A stretch of DNA of 64,000 nucleotides from Aquidulcibacter sp. (GTDB lineage: Bacteria; Pseudomonadota; Alphaproteobacteria; Caulobacterales; Aquidulcibacteraceae). This document shows positions 35,040-42,918 of the stretch, in pieces. Positions within the stretch are counted from its first letter, which is position 1; every line of letters begins with the position of its first letter. The position numbers and the translations under genes are program-made. The stretch covers positions 1 through 64,000 of the forward strand of contig JAPZTJ010000011.1 in NCBI GenBank assembly GCA_027532555.1, in the 5' to 3' direction. The notes under the pieces were generated by a model. The model ran no database searches and was not told the origin of the DNA. It saw only the letters and a list, made by a program, of their open reading frames with translations.

Positions 35040-35687
35040 ATGACCTCTCAAGATGTCACGCGATTTATCCTTGCTAACACCCGTCTGCTTCGGCCGCCTC
35101 ACTGTCCTGAGATAGCCCTGCATCTCGCAGATGAGGCTGTAGCCCTGTGGCAATTAAGTGCCGAGGAATTGGATCAACAAGGCCTGCCTCTCCCGTTTTG
35201 GGCATTTGCTTGGGCAGGTGGCCAAGCCTTAGCGCGGTACCTTCTCGACAATCCAGACCTTGTCAGCGGCAAGCAGGTGCACGACTTGGCTTCTGGGTCT
35301 GGCATCGTGGCGATTGCGGCCAAGTTGTCGGGCGCAGGGGGTGTGACCGCTGTCGATATTGATCCCTATGCCATTGCCGCAATTGAGCTCAATACGAGTG
35401 CCAATGGGGTCAGCCTTCTAACACTTCAAGACGATATCATCGGTCAGCCACTTCAGGCGGACGTTCTCCTGGTCGGCGATTTGTTTTATGAGCGCGAGAT
35501 AGCAGAACCCCTTTTCTCTTGGCTAAAGCAATGCCAACGGGCTGGCATTTTGGTTTTGATTGGGGACCCCGGTCGGACCTATTTGCCCAAAGAAGGCTTG
35601 ATAGAACTCGCGTGTTACCAAATCGAAGTATCACGCGAACTGGAAGATCAAGACATTAAGGTGACGCGCGTTTGGGGCCTCGCTTGA
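35040..35687 (+). CDS. SAM methyltransferase resembling ETF-beta lysine methyltransferase
   Basis: A 215-residue protein. LPFWAFAWAGGQALARYLLDN, SAM motif VHDLASGSGIVAIAAKLSGA, then VDIDPYAIAAIELN and VLLVGDLFYERE follow the METTL20 family, whose bacterial member methylates lysines near the recognition loop of electron-transfer flavoprotein beta. The GDxFYx motif in place of NPPY supports lysine methylation. It starts three bases after the desaturase and ends the close-packed series. Confidence 0.85.
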   Translation: MTSQDVTRFILANTRLLRPPHCPEIALHLADEAVALWQLSAEELDQQGLPLPFWAFAWAGGQALARYLLDNPDLVSGKQVHDLASGSGIVAIAAKLSGAGGVTAVDIDPYAIAAIELNTSANGVSLLTLQDDIIGQPLQADVLLVGDLFYEREIAEPLFSWLKQCQRAGILVLIGDPGRTYLPKEGLIELACYQIEVSRELEDQDIKVTRVWGLA

Positions 35688-35778
35688 CCCTTGCCTGATT
35701 GTTCGATTTAAGAACATAAAGATCAACCTATTTGATAGGCGTCATCAACCCCAAGCAAAACCTCGAGAAGGAAACAAA

Positions 35779-36645
35779 ATGAAGCAGTGGATTGTTGCCC
35801 TCATAGCGCTTTGGGGTGTGAGCGCCTGCTCTGGCCCGCAAGTTCTAAACCTTGTGGCACAAACACCGGGCCCAGTTCAGCACAATATTGCTTATGGTCC
35901 GCTGCCGCGCAACACACTGGACATCTATTCGCCGAAAGTGATGACTTCTGACACGCCTGTTTTGGTATTCTATCATGGCGGATCTTGGCAGTATGGTTCA
36001 AAGGATGACTATAAATTCTTGGGCTCTGCCTTTGCCGCGCGTGGCATTCAGACCGTGGTCGTCAATTACCGCTTGCATCCAGACGTAATTTTTCCAGCCT
36101 TTGTGGAGGATGGGGCCAAAGCGCTTGCCTATACTCAAAAATCCATCGCAAAGGGCCGCCCTGTGTTCATTTCGGGCTACTCCGCTGGGGCCCATATTGC
36201 CGCCATGATCGCTCTGGACCCTGAATTTCTTGCCGCTGAAGGCACCAACATTTGTGAAGCTTCGAAGGGCGTGATTGGCATCGCCGGGCCTTATGACTTT
36301 ACCCCAGTTGAGCCTGTCTTTAAGCGCATTTTCCCAACTGAAATTCTACCCAGCACTAAGCCTATCAATTTCGTACGCAACAAAGCCCCGCCGATGTTGT
36401 TGCTGCATGGCACCAAGGATACGACCGTCGACCCCAAGCGTAGCGAGCAATTGGCCGCGGCCTTGGCTGAGCACCAGAATTTAGCCCAAGTTAAACTTTA
36501 TTCTGGGGTAGAGCACCTCTATATTATCGGCGCGATCTCACCAGTTGTACGTCGAAGCGCACCGACTTTGGTCGACACCGTCAACTTCATCCAAGATCAA
36601 AAATCGGCTGGCTATCCGGGTTGCCGGAACCAGGTCAAAAGCTAA
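35779..36645 (+). CDS. Alpha/beta-hydrolase lipoprotein (esterase)
   Basis: A 288-residue protein with a lipobox (VSACSG, Cys17). The oxyanion motif HGGSW is near residue 66, the nucleophile elbow GYSAGA holds Ser135, and the acid and base are probably Asp214 or Asp218 (GTKDTTVDP) and His246 (GVEHLY). This is the carboxylesterase/kynurenine-formamidase-like group. AAGGA is well placed before ATG 35779. DUF2237 starts within its stop (TAATG). Confidence 0.88.
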   Translation: MKQWIVALIALWGVSACSGPQVLNLVAQTPGPVQHNIAYGPLPRNTLDIYSPKVMTSDTPVLVFYHGGSWQYGSKDDYKFLGSAFAARGIQTVVVNYRLHPDVIFPAFVEDGAKALAYTQKSIAKGRPVFISGYSAGAHIAAMIALDPEFLAAEGTNICEASKGVIGIAGPYDFTPVEPVFKRIFPTEILPSTKPINFVRNKAPPMLLLHGTKDTTVDPKRSEQLAAALAEHQNLAQVKLYSGVEHLYIIGAISPVVRRSAPTLVDTVNFIQDQKSAGYPGCRNQVKS

Positions 36646-37025
36646 TGCGGCGCTTTGACCCTGCCGCGCGAAATGTTTTAGGTGGCCCGCTTGAGGTTTG
36701 CTCGTTGAATCCACTGACAGGCTGGTTCCGTAATGGCTGTTGCGAGACAGAAGGGCTGGATCACGGCACCCATGTCGTCTGTGCCGTTGTGACGGAGGCC
36801 TTTTTGGCGCATCAGCGCCGCGAAGGAAATGACCTTGTAACCCCGCGCCCTGAATATGGCTTCGTGGGCCTTAAAGCCGGCGATCAATGGTGTGTGTGCT
36901 TAACGCGCTGGAAGGATGCGCTAGATGCTGGCTGCGCACCGCCCATCCGATTGGAAGCAACGCATGAAGAAGCCTTGGTTGTAGTGTCTTTGGAAACACT
37001 GAAATCCTATGGGGTGGAGGCATAG
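36645..37025 (+). CDS. DUF2237 family protein
   Basis: A 126-residue protein. NVLGGPLEVCSLNPLTGWFRNG, then CCETEGLDHGTHVVCAVVTE, and DQWCVCLTRWKDALDAGCAPP match DUF2237, small cysteine-containing proteins of unknown function. The start overlaps the esterase stop by one base (TAATG), suggesting coupled translation. Confidence 0.9.
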   Translation: MRRFDPAARNVLGGPLEVCSLNPLTGWFRNGCCETEGLDHGTHVVCAVVTEAFLAHQRREGNDLVTPRPEYGFVGLKAGDQWCVCLTRWKDALDAGCAPPIRLEATHEEALVVVSLETLKSYGVEA

Positions 37026-37030
37026 AGCCT

Positions 37031-37339
37031 ATGACAGATCAAGCCGAACCAGCTTTTGAAGATCTTGGCGCGGGCCGTGCCCGCTTCACGCTTGTACGCG
37101 ATACGGGAACGGGTCCAAAACTCTCTGAAATCACGTGGTATCATCGCGCTGATGGGACGCGCGTTTTGGATCATACCTTTGTGCCACCGGCCCTGAATGG
37201 CCAAGGCATAGCAGCAATCCTGACTGAAGCAGCCCTCATTTTGGCGCAAAAAGATAAGGTACACGTGGTGCCGCAATGCTCCTATGTCGCCCGCTGGATC
37301 GAACGGCACCCCGCGTGGCAGGATTTGGTGGCGTCCTAG
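37031..37339 (+). CDS. Small GNAT-like N-acetyltransferase
   Basis: A 102-residue protein of the short YjdJ/GCN5-related type. It has ITWYHRADGTRVLDHTFVPP, the acetyl-CoA-binding loop as LNGQGIAAILTEAAL, and VHVVPQCSYVARWIERHPAW near the end. Substrate unknown. It lies five bases after DUF2237 and abuts the stop of the leftward P-loop gene. Confidence 0.88.
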   Translation: MTDQAEPAFEDLGAGRARFTLVRDTGTGPKLSEITWYHRADGTRVLDHTFVPPALNGQGIAAILTEAALILAQKDKVHVVPQCSYVARWIERHPAWQDLVAS

Positions 37340-37849
37340 CTAAGGGACGACCAATCGGCCATTCAGCGCTGCCATCTCTGCCGGGTCAGGCAGTTCCCAC
37401 ATCGTCTCGACAAAGTCGAACATGGCGCGGTCGACTTCCATCGCATAGGTTTCACCCTTGCTGGCATTGCGGGCCTCAACCCGGGTCCACCGTTCCTCGA
37501 CCGGCACATCGAGAACATGCAGGACCACAGGAATTTGCGCGTCTACGGCCAGCTTGGCAAATTTCTGCCGATGCGCTGCTTTAGTAAAGCCCAAGTCCAA
37601 TATGGCTGGAACACCAATCCAGACGGCCTGCTTCGCCGTTTCAAAAATCATCGCCTCACACCGCTCGATGCGCGTCATAGTCCAGTCAAACTCGATGGGC
37701 TGTGGGCTATCTTGCCAAAATAAAGTCACCATCCAACGATCAATTGCAAAATGAAGTCCTCTAAGGTCATGAGCCAGAGCTTGCGCGAAGGTCGACTTGC
37801 CCGCCCCGGTGGAACCGCAAATCAAATGAAAAGCTACGTCCGACTTCAT
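37340..37849 (-). CDS. P-loop kinase-like ATPase (AAA_33/zeta-toxin-like fold)
   Basis: A 169-residue protein with Walker A GSTGAGKST near the N-terminus, IDRWMVTLFW after the first helix, an ILDLGFTK strand, and an Arg-rich lid (EERWTRVEARN). This is the fold of small nucleotide or sugar kinases and zeta toxins. It overlaps the DUF2239 gene by four bases (ATGA), so the two form an operon. No substrate motif is recognised; no toxin activity is implied by sequence. Confidence 0.82.
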   Translation of the reverse strand: MKSDVAFHLICGSTGAGKSTFAQALAHDLRGLHFAIDRWMVTLFWQDSPQPIEFDWTMTRIERCEAMIFETAKQAVWIGVPAILDLGFTKAAHRQKFAKLAVDAQIPVVLHVLDVPVEERWTRVEARNASKGETYAMEVDRAMFDFVETMWELPDPAEMAALNGRLVVP

Positions 37850-38430
37850 GCTTGCCCCTCCTCTGGAAATCCGCTGGTACTTAAGTGATGAAGATGGGCC
37901 TGTACATCACTCGGCCACGTCGCGATCAAGGACAAAAAGCGGGCCTTCTGGCCTGCAAACAAAGCGCGGGAGACCTCATCGTAATCTGGCGCGTTTCCGG
38001 CCACAGCGGCCATAAAACGATAGAGCGCGTCGCGACCCTGAATTAGTGCGTCCACCCCCTCATTCTCGCGGCGGGCCGCCTCAACCAATTTGCGCAACGT
38101 GACGCTGGCTCCGCCAGGTTGGCTGGCTAGCCAGTCCCAATGACGCGGCAGAAGCGTGACTTCACGGGCTGCAACCCCCAGCTTCGGTCGGCCAACCTTG
38201 CGTGCTGATGGAGCGTCTGCTGGCTGAAGTCGAGAAACGACATCAGCAATGCTGCCGCGCATGTCGAGTTCAATCTGTTGGCTGGTTTCAGCATGAAAGA
38301 CCAAAAGCGAAAGGCTTGGATCCGTGTCCAGCCTTTGTTTCACGGTGCCCGCCACCTCGCGCAGAGCCCCAAAGGCCAGCATGTTGGTGCCGGCAAAGGC
38401 TACGGCGGGCAAATCATCCTGATAAGTCAT
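37846..38430 (-). CDS. DUF2239 family protein
   Basis: A 194-residue protein. The N-terminus ([19 protein letters not shown]) and the middle block [21 protein letters not shown] then [14 protein letters not shown] are characteristic of DUF2239. The middle block has the length and pattern of a ribbon-helix-helix DNA-binding unit (strand, Pro, helix, then SxxLRxLVExA), which suggests a regulator; this is inference. It is the first gene of a two-gene leftward operon; a promoter covered by an inverted repeat lies 20-65 bases upstream. Confidence 0.82.
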   Translation of the reverse strand: MTYQDDLPAVAFAGTNMLAFGALREVAGTVKQRLDTDPSLSLLVFHAETSQQIELDMRGSIADVVSRLQPADAPSARKVGRPKLGVAAREVTLLPRHWDWLASQPGGASVTLRKLVEAARRENEGVDALIQGRDALYRFMAAVAGNAPDYDEVSRALFAGQKARFLSLIATWPSDVQAHLHHLSTSGFPEEGQA

Positions 38431-38450
38431 TTTGGGCTCCTTTTGCAGCT

Positions 38451-38493
38451 TATTACCCGGATGAAATAGAAGGTGTCAATATCATCCGGATAA
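38451..38493 (-). promoter_or_regulatory. Promoter of the DUF2239 operon with an inverted-repeat operator
   Basis: On the minus strand TTGACA (38474-38479) is followed after 17 bases by GTAATA (38451-38456). Two near-identical arms, TTACCCGGATGA (38453-38464) and TCATCCGGATAA (38482-38493), form an inverted repeat, 11 of 12 positions matching; each has an ATCCGGAT-like core that is itself palindromic. One arm covers the -10 side, the other lies just upstream of the -35. A regulator binding here could control both the DUF2239 operon and ubiD. Confidence 0.65.
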
Positions 38494-38591
38494 AAATAAG
38501 GAGAGGGCAAGAGGAAGCGCACTGTCACGTGACTGAAAACAGGGATGACCTGACCCCTGCCTCGGACTACATGAGGGCGTACGGAGGACAC

Positions 38592-40133
38592 ATGGCCTAT
38601 AAAAGCATGCGCGAGTTCATGGCGCGGTTGGAGAGCGAGCAAAAATTGGTGCGCGTGCGCGAACCGGTCTCGACTGTCTTAGAGATGACGGAAATCCAAA
38701 CCCGTCTTCTGGCAACAGGTGGGCCTGCCACTCTTTATGAACATGCGTTGATGGCGGATGGATCGAAGTCCAGCATGCCTGTCCTCACCAATTTGTTTGG
38801 TACCGTGGAGCGCGTGGCCATGGGCGTGACCATGGACGGCAAAGACCGCCGAACCGCGCAAGACTTGCGCGAAGTAGGAGAGTTATTGGCCTTTTTGCGC
38901 CAACCTGAGCCACCACGTGGCCTGAAAGAAGCATTTGACCTTTTGCCCTTGGCCAAAACCGTCATGCAAATGCGGCCTAATACGATTTCCGGTGGTGTCT
39001 TTGCCAAAGCGCCTTGCCAAGAAGTCGTTTGGGAAGGGGCAGATATCGACCTGTCGCGTTTGCCTATCCAAAGCTGCTGGCCGGGGGAACCCGCACCATT
39101 GATTACTTGGCCCCTAATCGTCACCAAAGGGCCCAGCGACAAGCGGCAGGACAATTATAATCTCGGCATCTATCGGATGCAGCAATTGGGCAAAGATCGC
39201 GCCATCATGCGCTGGCTGGCCCATCGGGGCGGTGCACTACACTATAAGCGCTGGAAAGATACCAAACCAGAGCCCCTGCCCGCTGCTGTGGTCATTGGGG
39301 CAGACCCTGGCACCATTCTGGCTGCTGTAACCCCGGTGCCTGACACCTTGAGCGAATATCAGTTCGCAGGTCTCATGCGCGGCCGTAAGCTTGATCTAGT
39401 GCCGTGCAAAACCATCCCGATTGAAGTGCCAGCAGAAGCTGAAATCATCATAGAAGGTCATGTACTTTTGGATGAGTTCGCCGATGAGGGCCCCTATGGC
39501 GATCACACCGGCTATTATAATTCGGTTGAGAAATTCCCGATCTTCCAAGTCTCCTGCATCACGATGCGCAAGGATCCGATCTATCTGTCTACTTTTACTG
39601 GGCGTCCCCCGGATGAGCCTTCGGTCTTGGGCGAGGCCCTAAACGAGGTTTTCATTCCCCTTCTTCAACAGCAATTCCCGGAAATCACAGACTTTTGGTT
39701 GCCACCAGAAGGTTGCTCGTATCGGATTGCGGTTATCTCAATGAAGAAGGCTTATCCCGGCCATGCTAAGCGGGTCATGATGGGGGCATGGTCCTTCCTG
39801 CGCCAGTTCATGTACACCAAATGGATCATTGTTGTGGATGACGACATCAATGCGCGCGACTGGAAAGATGTGATGTGGGCGGTCTCAACCCGCATGGACC
39901 CGGCGCGCGATATCACACTGGTTGACCGAACCCCCATCGATTATCTCGACTTTGCGAGCCCCGAAAGTGGTCTTGGCTCAAAGATCGGGCTCGATGCGAC
40001 CAACAAGATTCATCCTGAAACACATCGCGAGTGGGGCGAAGAAATCCGGATGGACAAGAAAGTCATCGATGCGGTGACCGAGAAATGGGGCCGCTTGGGC
40101 TTACCTGGCGAAGGCAAGCCTATCTGGAAATAG
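38592..40133 (+). CDS. ubiD: UbiD-family decarboxylase
   Basis: A 513-residue enzyme using prenylated FMN to decarboxylate 3-polyprenyl-4-hydroxybenzoate in ubiquinone synthesis. [20 protein letters not shown], then [18 protein letters not shown] with conserved acidic residues, and [20 protein letters not shown] match UbiD. GGAGG at 38584-38588 fixes the start at ATG 38592; an open frame runs much further upstream but has no family similarity. UbiX, which makes the cofactor, is not in the window; ubiA lies 6 kb upstream. Confidence 0.94.
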   Translation: MAYKSMREFMARLESEQKLVRVREPVSTVLEMTEIQTRLLATGGPATLYEHALMADGSKSSMPVLTNLFGTVERVAMGVTMDGKDRRTAQDLREVGELLAFLRQPEPPRGLKEAFDLLPLAKTVMQMRPNTISGGVFAKAPCQEVVWEGADIDLSRLPIQSCWPGEPAPLITWPLIVTKGPSDKRQDNYNLGIYRMQQLGKDRAIMRWLAHRGGALHYKRWKDTKPEPLPAAVVIGADPGTILAAVTPVPDTLSEYQFAGLMRGRKLDLVPCKTIPIEVPAEAEIIIEGHVLLDEFADEGPYGDHTGYYNSVEKFPIFQVSCITMRKDPIYLSTFTGRPPDEPSVLGEALNEVFIPLLQQQFPEITDFWLPPEGCSYRIAVISMKKAYPGHAKRVMMGAWSFLRQFMYTKWIIVVDDDINARDWKDVMWAVSTRMDPARDITLVDRTPIDYLDFASPESGLGSKIGLDATNKIHPETHREWGEEIRMDKKVIDAVTEKWGRLGLPGEGKPIWK

Positions 40134-40143
40134 CGCCTGGCTA

Positions 40144-40377
40144 TCAAGCAAGCAAGTTAAGACCTGGGCTATTTGGTTCAGCGTCCGCTTGGGCGCTATC
40201 CGTGCGGAGAGCAGTTATCACGACAAGCCCCCCGCCCCACGGCAAAGTTTCAGGGTTTGTTTTTGAGGGCTGCTCGCTCGGCTGTGGGCCATTGTTAGGA
40301 TGGGTGGGATCGATGTTCTTCTCCGCCTAAGAAGCATCGGTGCAGTCGCGGCACATATAGCCAATGACGGTTTCCAT
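40144..40377 (-). pseudogene. Small CxxC protein gene interrupted by an in-frame TAG
   Basis: On the minus strand an ATG at 40377, preceded by a strong GAGGAGGGG ribosome site, opens METVIGYMCRDCTDAS, then TAG (40327-40329), and the same frame continues with AEKNIDPTHPNNGPQPSEQP and further to GLNLLA before a TGA at 40144. Total 78 codons. The part before the stop has a CRDC motif; the part after it looks protein-like, with DPTHP and a defined hydrophobic end, and resembles small alphaproteobacterial proteins that read CRDCTDxxLAxxxIDPxHP (recollection, not checked). One base change (for example TTG or TCG to TAG) would account for it. It may be a recent pseudogene, a sequencing error, or a read-through. 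Confidence 0.55.
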
Positions 40378-40488
40378 TGTGCCCCTCCTCACTAACGCTT
40401 TCTTCAGAGGAGGTTAGCTTTCACCCAAGCGATTGGTTACAACAAAACTTGCCGCTGATCGATAACAGATTTTATGGTTTCTATTTCC

Positions 40489-40965
40489 TTAACGCCGTTT
40501 TGCGGCTTGAATTGCCAAGGCCCGCTTTGCCCGATGAATGGCGGCGTCTAACTCTTGTAGAAACCGCGAGCGGTCCGCTGCTGCGAAGGCCCGGGGACCA
40601 GCGGTTGCGACCCCCATAGCCCGGAGATGTTCGCCGATTTCGCGACCTGCCAAAGCTGAGCCGATGGAGTCCGGCGTGAAAGGTCTGCCTTGATTGCCAA
40701 TAGCTTGCGCTCCGGCTTTCAGGGCGCGATCAGCCAAGGGTATGTCTTGGGTAATGACAATATCCCCGGCCCTGCAGCGCTCTGCGATCCAATCATCGGC
40801 TGCGTCTGGGCCTGAATCTACAACAAAGCGCTCTATCAGAGGATGATTGGGAATCTGGATAAAACTATTTGCGACGACAAAGGTCCGCAAGCCATATCGC
40901 AACGCGACTTTATAGACCTCATCTTTGACGGGGCAGGCATCAGCATCGACAAATAGACGGGTCAT
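40489..40965 (-). CDS. YaiI/YqxD family (DUF188) protein
   Basis: A 158-residue PIN-like protein. It begins MTRLFVDADACPVKDEVYKV, continues VVDSGPDAADDWIAERC, and has GDIVITQDIPLADRAL, all typical of the YaiI/YqxD family, whose acidic cluster resembles nucleases although activity is not established. Same strand as, and upstream of, the amber-interrupted small gene. Confidence 0.93.
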   Translation of the reverse strand: MTRLFVDADACPVKDEVYKVALRYGLRTFVVANSFIQIPNHPLIERFVVDSGPDAADDWIAERCRAGDIVITQDIPLADRALKAGAQAIGNQGRPFTPDSIGSALAGREIGEHLRAMGVATAGPRAFAAADRSRFLQELDAAIHRAKRALAIQAAKRR

Positions 40966-41018
40966 GCTGCTTTATGGCCGAAAGCTTAGGTCGGCACCAG
41001 CCTGACTTAGGCAAAGGA

Positions 41019-41183
41019 TCAGTCGCGCCCACGTGGCAGTTCGACGAAGCCGGAATAATCCACCATGCGCTGGGGCATTAATTCCTCAAACTGCTCTCGC
41101 ATAACACGGGCTAACTTCAAACCAAGATAAAGGGCCAAACAGCCCAATGCTACCACAATAAGACTTGTAATGATTACTGGCAT
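41019..41183 (-). CDS. Small single-pass membrane protein (54 residues)
   Basis: ATG 41183 is preceded by GGAGG at a good distance. The product begins MPVIITSLIVVALGCLALYL (one membrane helix), then GLKLARVMREQFEELMP, and ends PRGRD at the TGA 41019-41021. Helix plus a charged amphipathic tail suggests an inner-membrane accessory peptide. No family recognised. It lies 53 bases upstream of the YaiI-like gene on the same strand. Confidence 0.7.
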   Translation of the reverse strand: MPVIITSLIVVALGCLALYLGLKLARVMREQFEELMPQRMVDYSGFVELPRGRD

Positions 41184-41359
41184 CTCAGTGCCTCCCTACC
41201 ATTTTTCCTCAAGCTAACACCCGAGTGCTGAAATCAAATAAAATTACACCCCACGATTATGATGAGCCAATTCACTATTTATTAAAGGCTGATTCCATGA
41301 CGATTTAATGTTATCTGCTAGATGGATAGCCAATCTGGTTTGAAATGAGGGGGCCTACC

Positions 41360-41749
41360 ATGACAGCATCTGCCGCTATCGCATTATATACCGGAATGAA
41401 TTTACTAATTATTTTGGCACTAATCGGGCAAGTTATCGCTTATCGTCGGCGCGAAAAGATCACCCTCGGAGATGGCGGATTTCCGCCGCTAATTCGTGCT
41501 ATCCGCGCCCACGCCAATGCGACTGAAATAGCCCCTATTGCTTTGATCGGCTTGATTGCCATGGCCATGGCAAATGTACCGCTTTGGGCCATTCATATTG
41601 GCGGATTGAGTCTCACGCTTGGACGTGCGCTGCATGGGTATGGATTGAGCCGTGATGAAGGGCCATCCTTTGGTCGCATGGCCGGCATGATATTGTCTTT
41701 GACAGCTTTGTTCTGGATTGGGGGAACTTGCATCTGGGTTGCCCTTTAA
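41360..41749 (+). CDS. MAPEG-family membrane protein
   Basis: A 129-residue protein with four membrane helices. RRREKITLGDGGFPPLIRAI, then RAHANATEIAPIALIGLIAM, and LGRALHGYGLSRDE match the bacterial YecN-like MAPEG group, related to glutathione-dependent microsomal enzymes. GAGGGGG is correctly spaced before ATG 41360; the ATG at 41345 has no ribosome site. Confidence 0.9.
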   Translation: MTASAAIALYTGMNLLIILALIGQVIAYRRREKITLGDGGFPPLIRAIRAHANATEIAPIALIGLIAMAMANVPLWAIHIGGLSLTLGRALHGYGLSRDEGPSFGRMAGMILSLTALFWIGGTCIWVAL

Positions 41750-41775
41750 GCGAAAACCGTTTCGCCCAAATGATA

Positions 41776-41805
41776 AAGGGTCGCTACCCGAAAGCAGCGA
41801 CCCTT
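41776..41805. terminator. Bidirectional hairpin between convergent genes
   Basis: AAGGGTCGCT (41776-41785) and AGCGACCCTT (41796-41805) form a 10-bp stem with a 10-base loop. The flanking T-tracts are short, so strength is uncertain, but the position between two convergent genes fits. Confidence 0.6.
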
Positions 41806-41839
41806 CAGCCCCCAAAAGCGCTATAAAGGCGCTCCTAGC

Positions 41840-42757
41840 TTAAAATACGCCTTGGCCAACGCCACCATCAACAAACATTGACGAGCGATAGGTTGCGGTT
41901 TGCTGGGTTGTCGACTGACGCGTGTTGGTAAAGGTCTCAGTCCGGGTGATCGTGGCATATTTGATGCCAGGACCAAAGCGGCGCAATAATGAGCGTTCGT
42001 TACAATCGGCTTCAGCCTTTTGCGCCATGCACTGAACTGTGGCACCGCCGACAGCGCCTTTGTCGCTCCGATAAACTAAAGCCTGACCTTTTTGGCACGA
42101 AATGGTACGGCCACCATCGAAGTTAGCTTCGCCATTGATCGTTTTGCCAATGGTCACTTCCATGCGGGTCCCGGCCATGCAGCGGAAGACTTCGCCATCA
42201 AACTCAGCACCAACTTTGGCATCGCCATTCGTGCGCGAAGCAGGGTGTGGCATGCCGCGGTCATCCATACAGACAGCACGAATTGCAATGGTTTCTGTAA
42301 TGGTGCGGCTGTCCTGGAATTGTTCCATTACGGTAGCTGTTTGGCCACCCGAGACTTGCAAGCCATCGATCAAGCCAGTGCTCACAGGCATGGGAGCAGA
42401 GAAGCCACCGCCACCGCCGCCAATATAGACGCCGCCGCCGCCGCCACCGCCGCCGCCGACAAATGTGGTGCTACCGCCGACATAAGTGTTGCCACCTACA
42501 TGCACATTGGTGCCACCGAAATAGCTGCCGCCGACGCTGACATTCACGTTCGGGCCGGGAACATAGACATTCGGTACGCCGACGATGTGGCCAGTAGCAG
42601 AACCACAGCAACCGCCAGATGGACCTTTCACGACTGGGATATTTGTTGTGCCGTTGCCGCTGGTGCCACAGCCATTGCAGCCACCCGCTTTAGCGGATGA
42701 TGCCATAAAGGCCGCGAGAAGTGTGGCTGCGGCGATGTATCGAACTGAAACACTCAT
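41840..42757 (-). CDS. Secreted glycine-rich, cysteine-containing protein
   Basis: A 305-residue protein with a signal peptide (cleavage near SSAKAGG). Early cysteines (GGCNGCGTSG, GGCCGSA) are followed by a Gly/Val repeat region of the type PNVYVPGPNVNVSVGG then NVHVGGNTYVGG and a poly-Gly stretch, then a more ordered part with CMDDRGMPHP, FRCMAG, ISCQKG and VQCMAQ. The repeats look like an extended beta or fibrous segment. No family recognised. GGGGAG precedes ATG 42757. It is likely an envelope or surface protein; that is inference. Confidence 0.65.
   Translation of the reverse strand: MSVSVRYIAAATLLAAFMASSAKAGGCNGCGTSGNGTTNIPVVKGPSGGCCGSATGHIVGVPNVYVPGPNVNVSVGGSYFGGTNVHVGGNTYVGGSTTFVGGGGGGGGGVYIGGGGGGFSAPMPVSTGLIDGLQVSGGQTATVMEQFQDSRTITETIAIRAVCMDDRGMPHPASRTNGDAKVGAEFDGEVFRCMAGTRMEVTIGKTINGEANFDGGRTISCQKGQALVYRSDKGAVGGATVQCMAQKAEADCNERSLLRRFGPGIKYATITRTETFTNTRQSTTQQTATYRSSMFVDGGVGQGVF
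42405..42459. repeat. GCC/ACC triplet repeat encoding poly-glycine
   Basis: Runs of GCC and ACC triplets (42405-42421 and 42431-42459) in the secreted glycine-rich gene. On the coding strand they encode two Gly runs, GGGGGG and GGGGGGGGG, flanking VYIG. Such runs can vary in length by slippage without shifting the frame. Confidence 0.75.
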
Positions 42758-42853
42758 GGTGGGACTCCCCAAAATTTACAGAACCACTCAGCAAGTCCGG
42801 CGCCAATTTCGCGCGTGTGGAGAGTATGGGCGGCCTAAGTCACCGATCTGGTT

Positions 42854-42868
42854 TGGCATGAGAGATGC
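42854..42868 (+). promoter_or_regulatory. Candidate sigma-54 promoter
   Basis: TGGCATG (42854-42860), four bases, then ATGC (42865-42868): GG and GC are ten bases apart as in -24/-12 promoters, with six of seven matches in the first element but a weak second one. It lies about 50 bases before the PAS gene start. A chance match is possible. Confidence 0.3.
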
Positions 42869-42918
42869 GCAGCAGATCGGAAAGCAGCCAAAAGGCGGCG
42901 ACAACTGAGGAAATAAAC

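Noticed and set aside
37340..38430. Reading the DUF2239/P-loop pair as a toxin-antitoxin system
   Set aside because: The P-loop protein shares only the general kinase fold with zeta toxins and shows no toxin-specific motif; an autoregulated operon is the more cautious reading.
38202..38591. A 130-residue N-terminal extension of the UbiD frame
   Set aside because: It runs opposite the DUF2239 gene and through its promoter, has no family similarity, and a strong ribosome site fixes the start at 38592.
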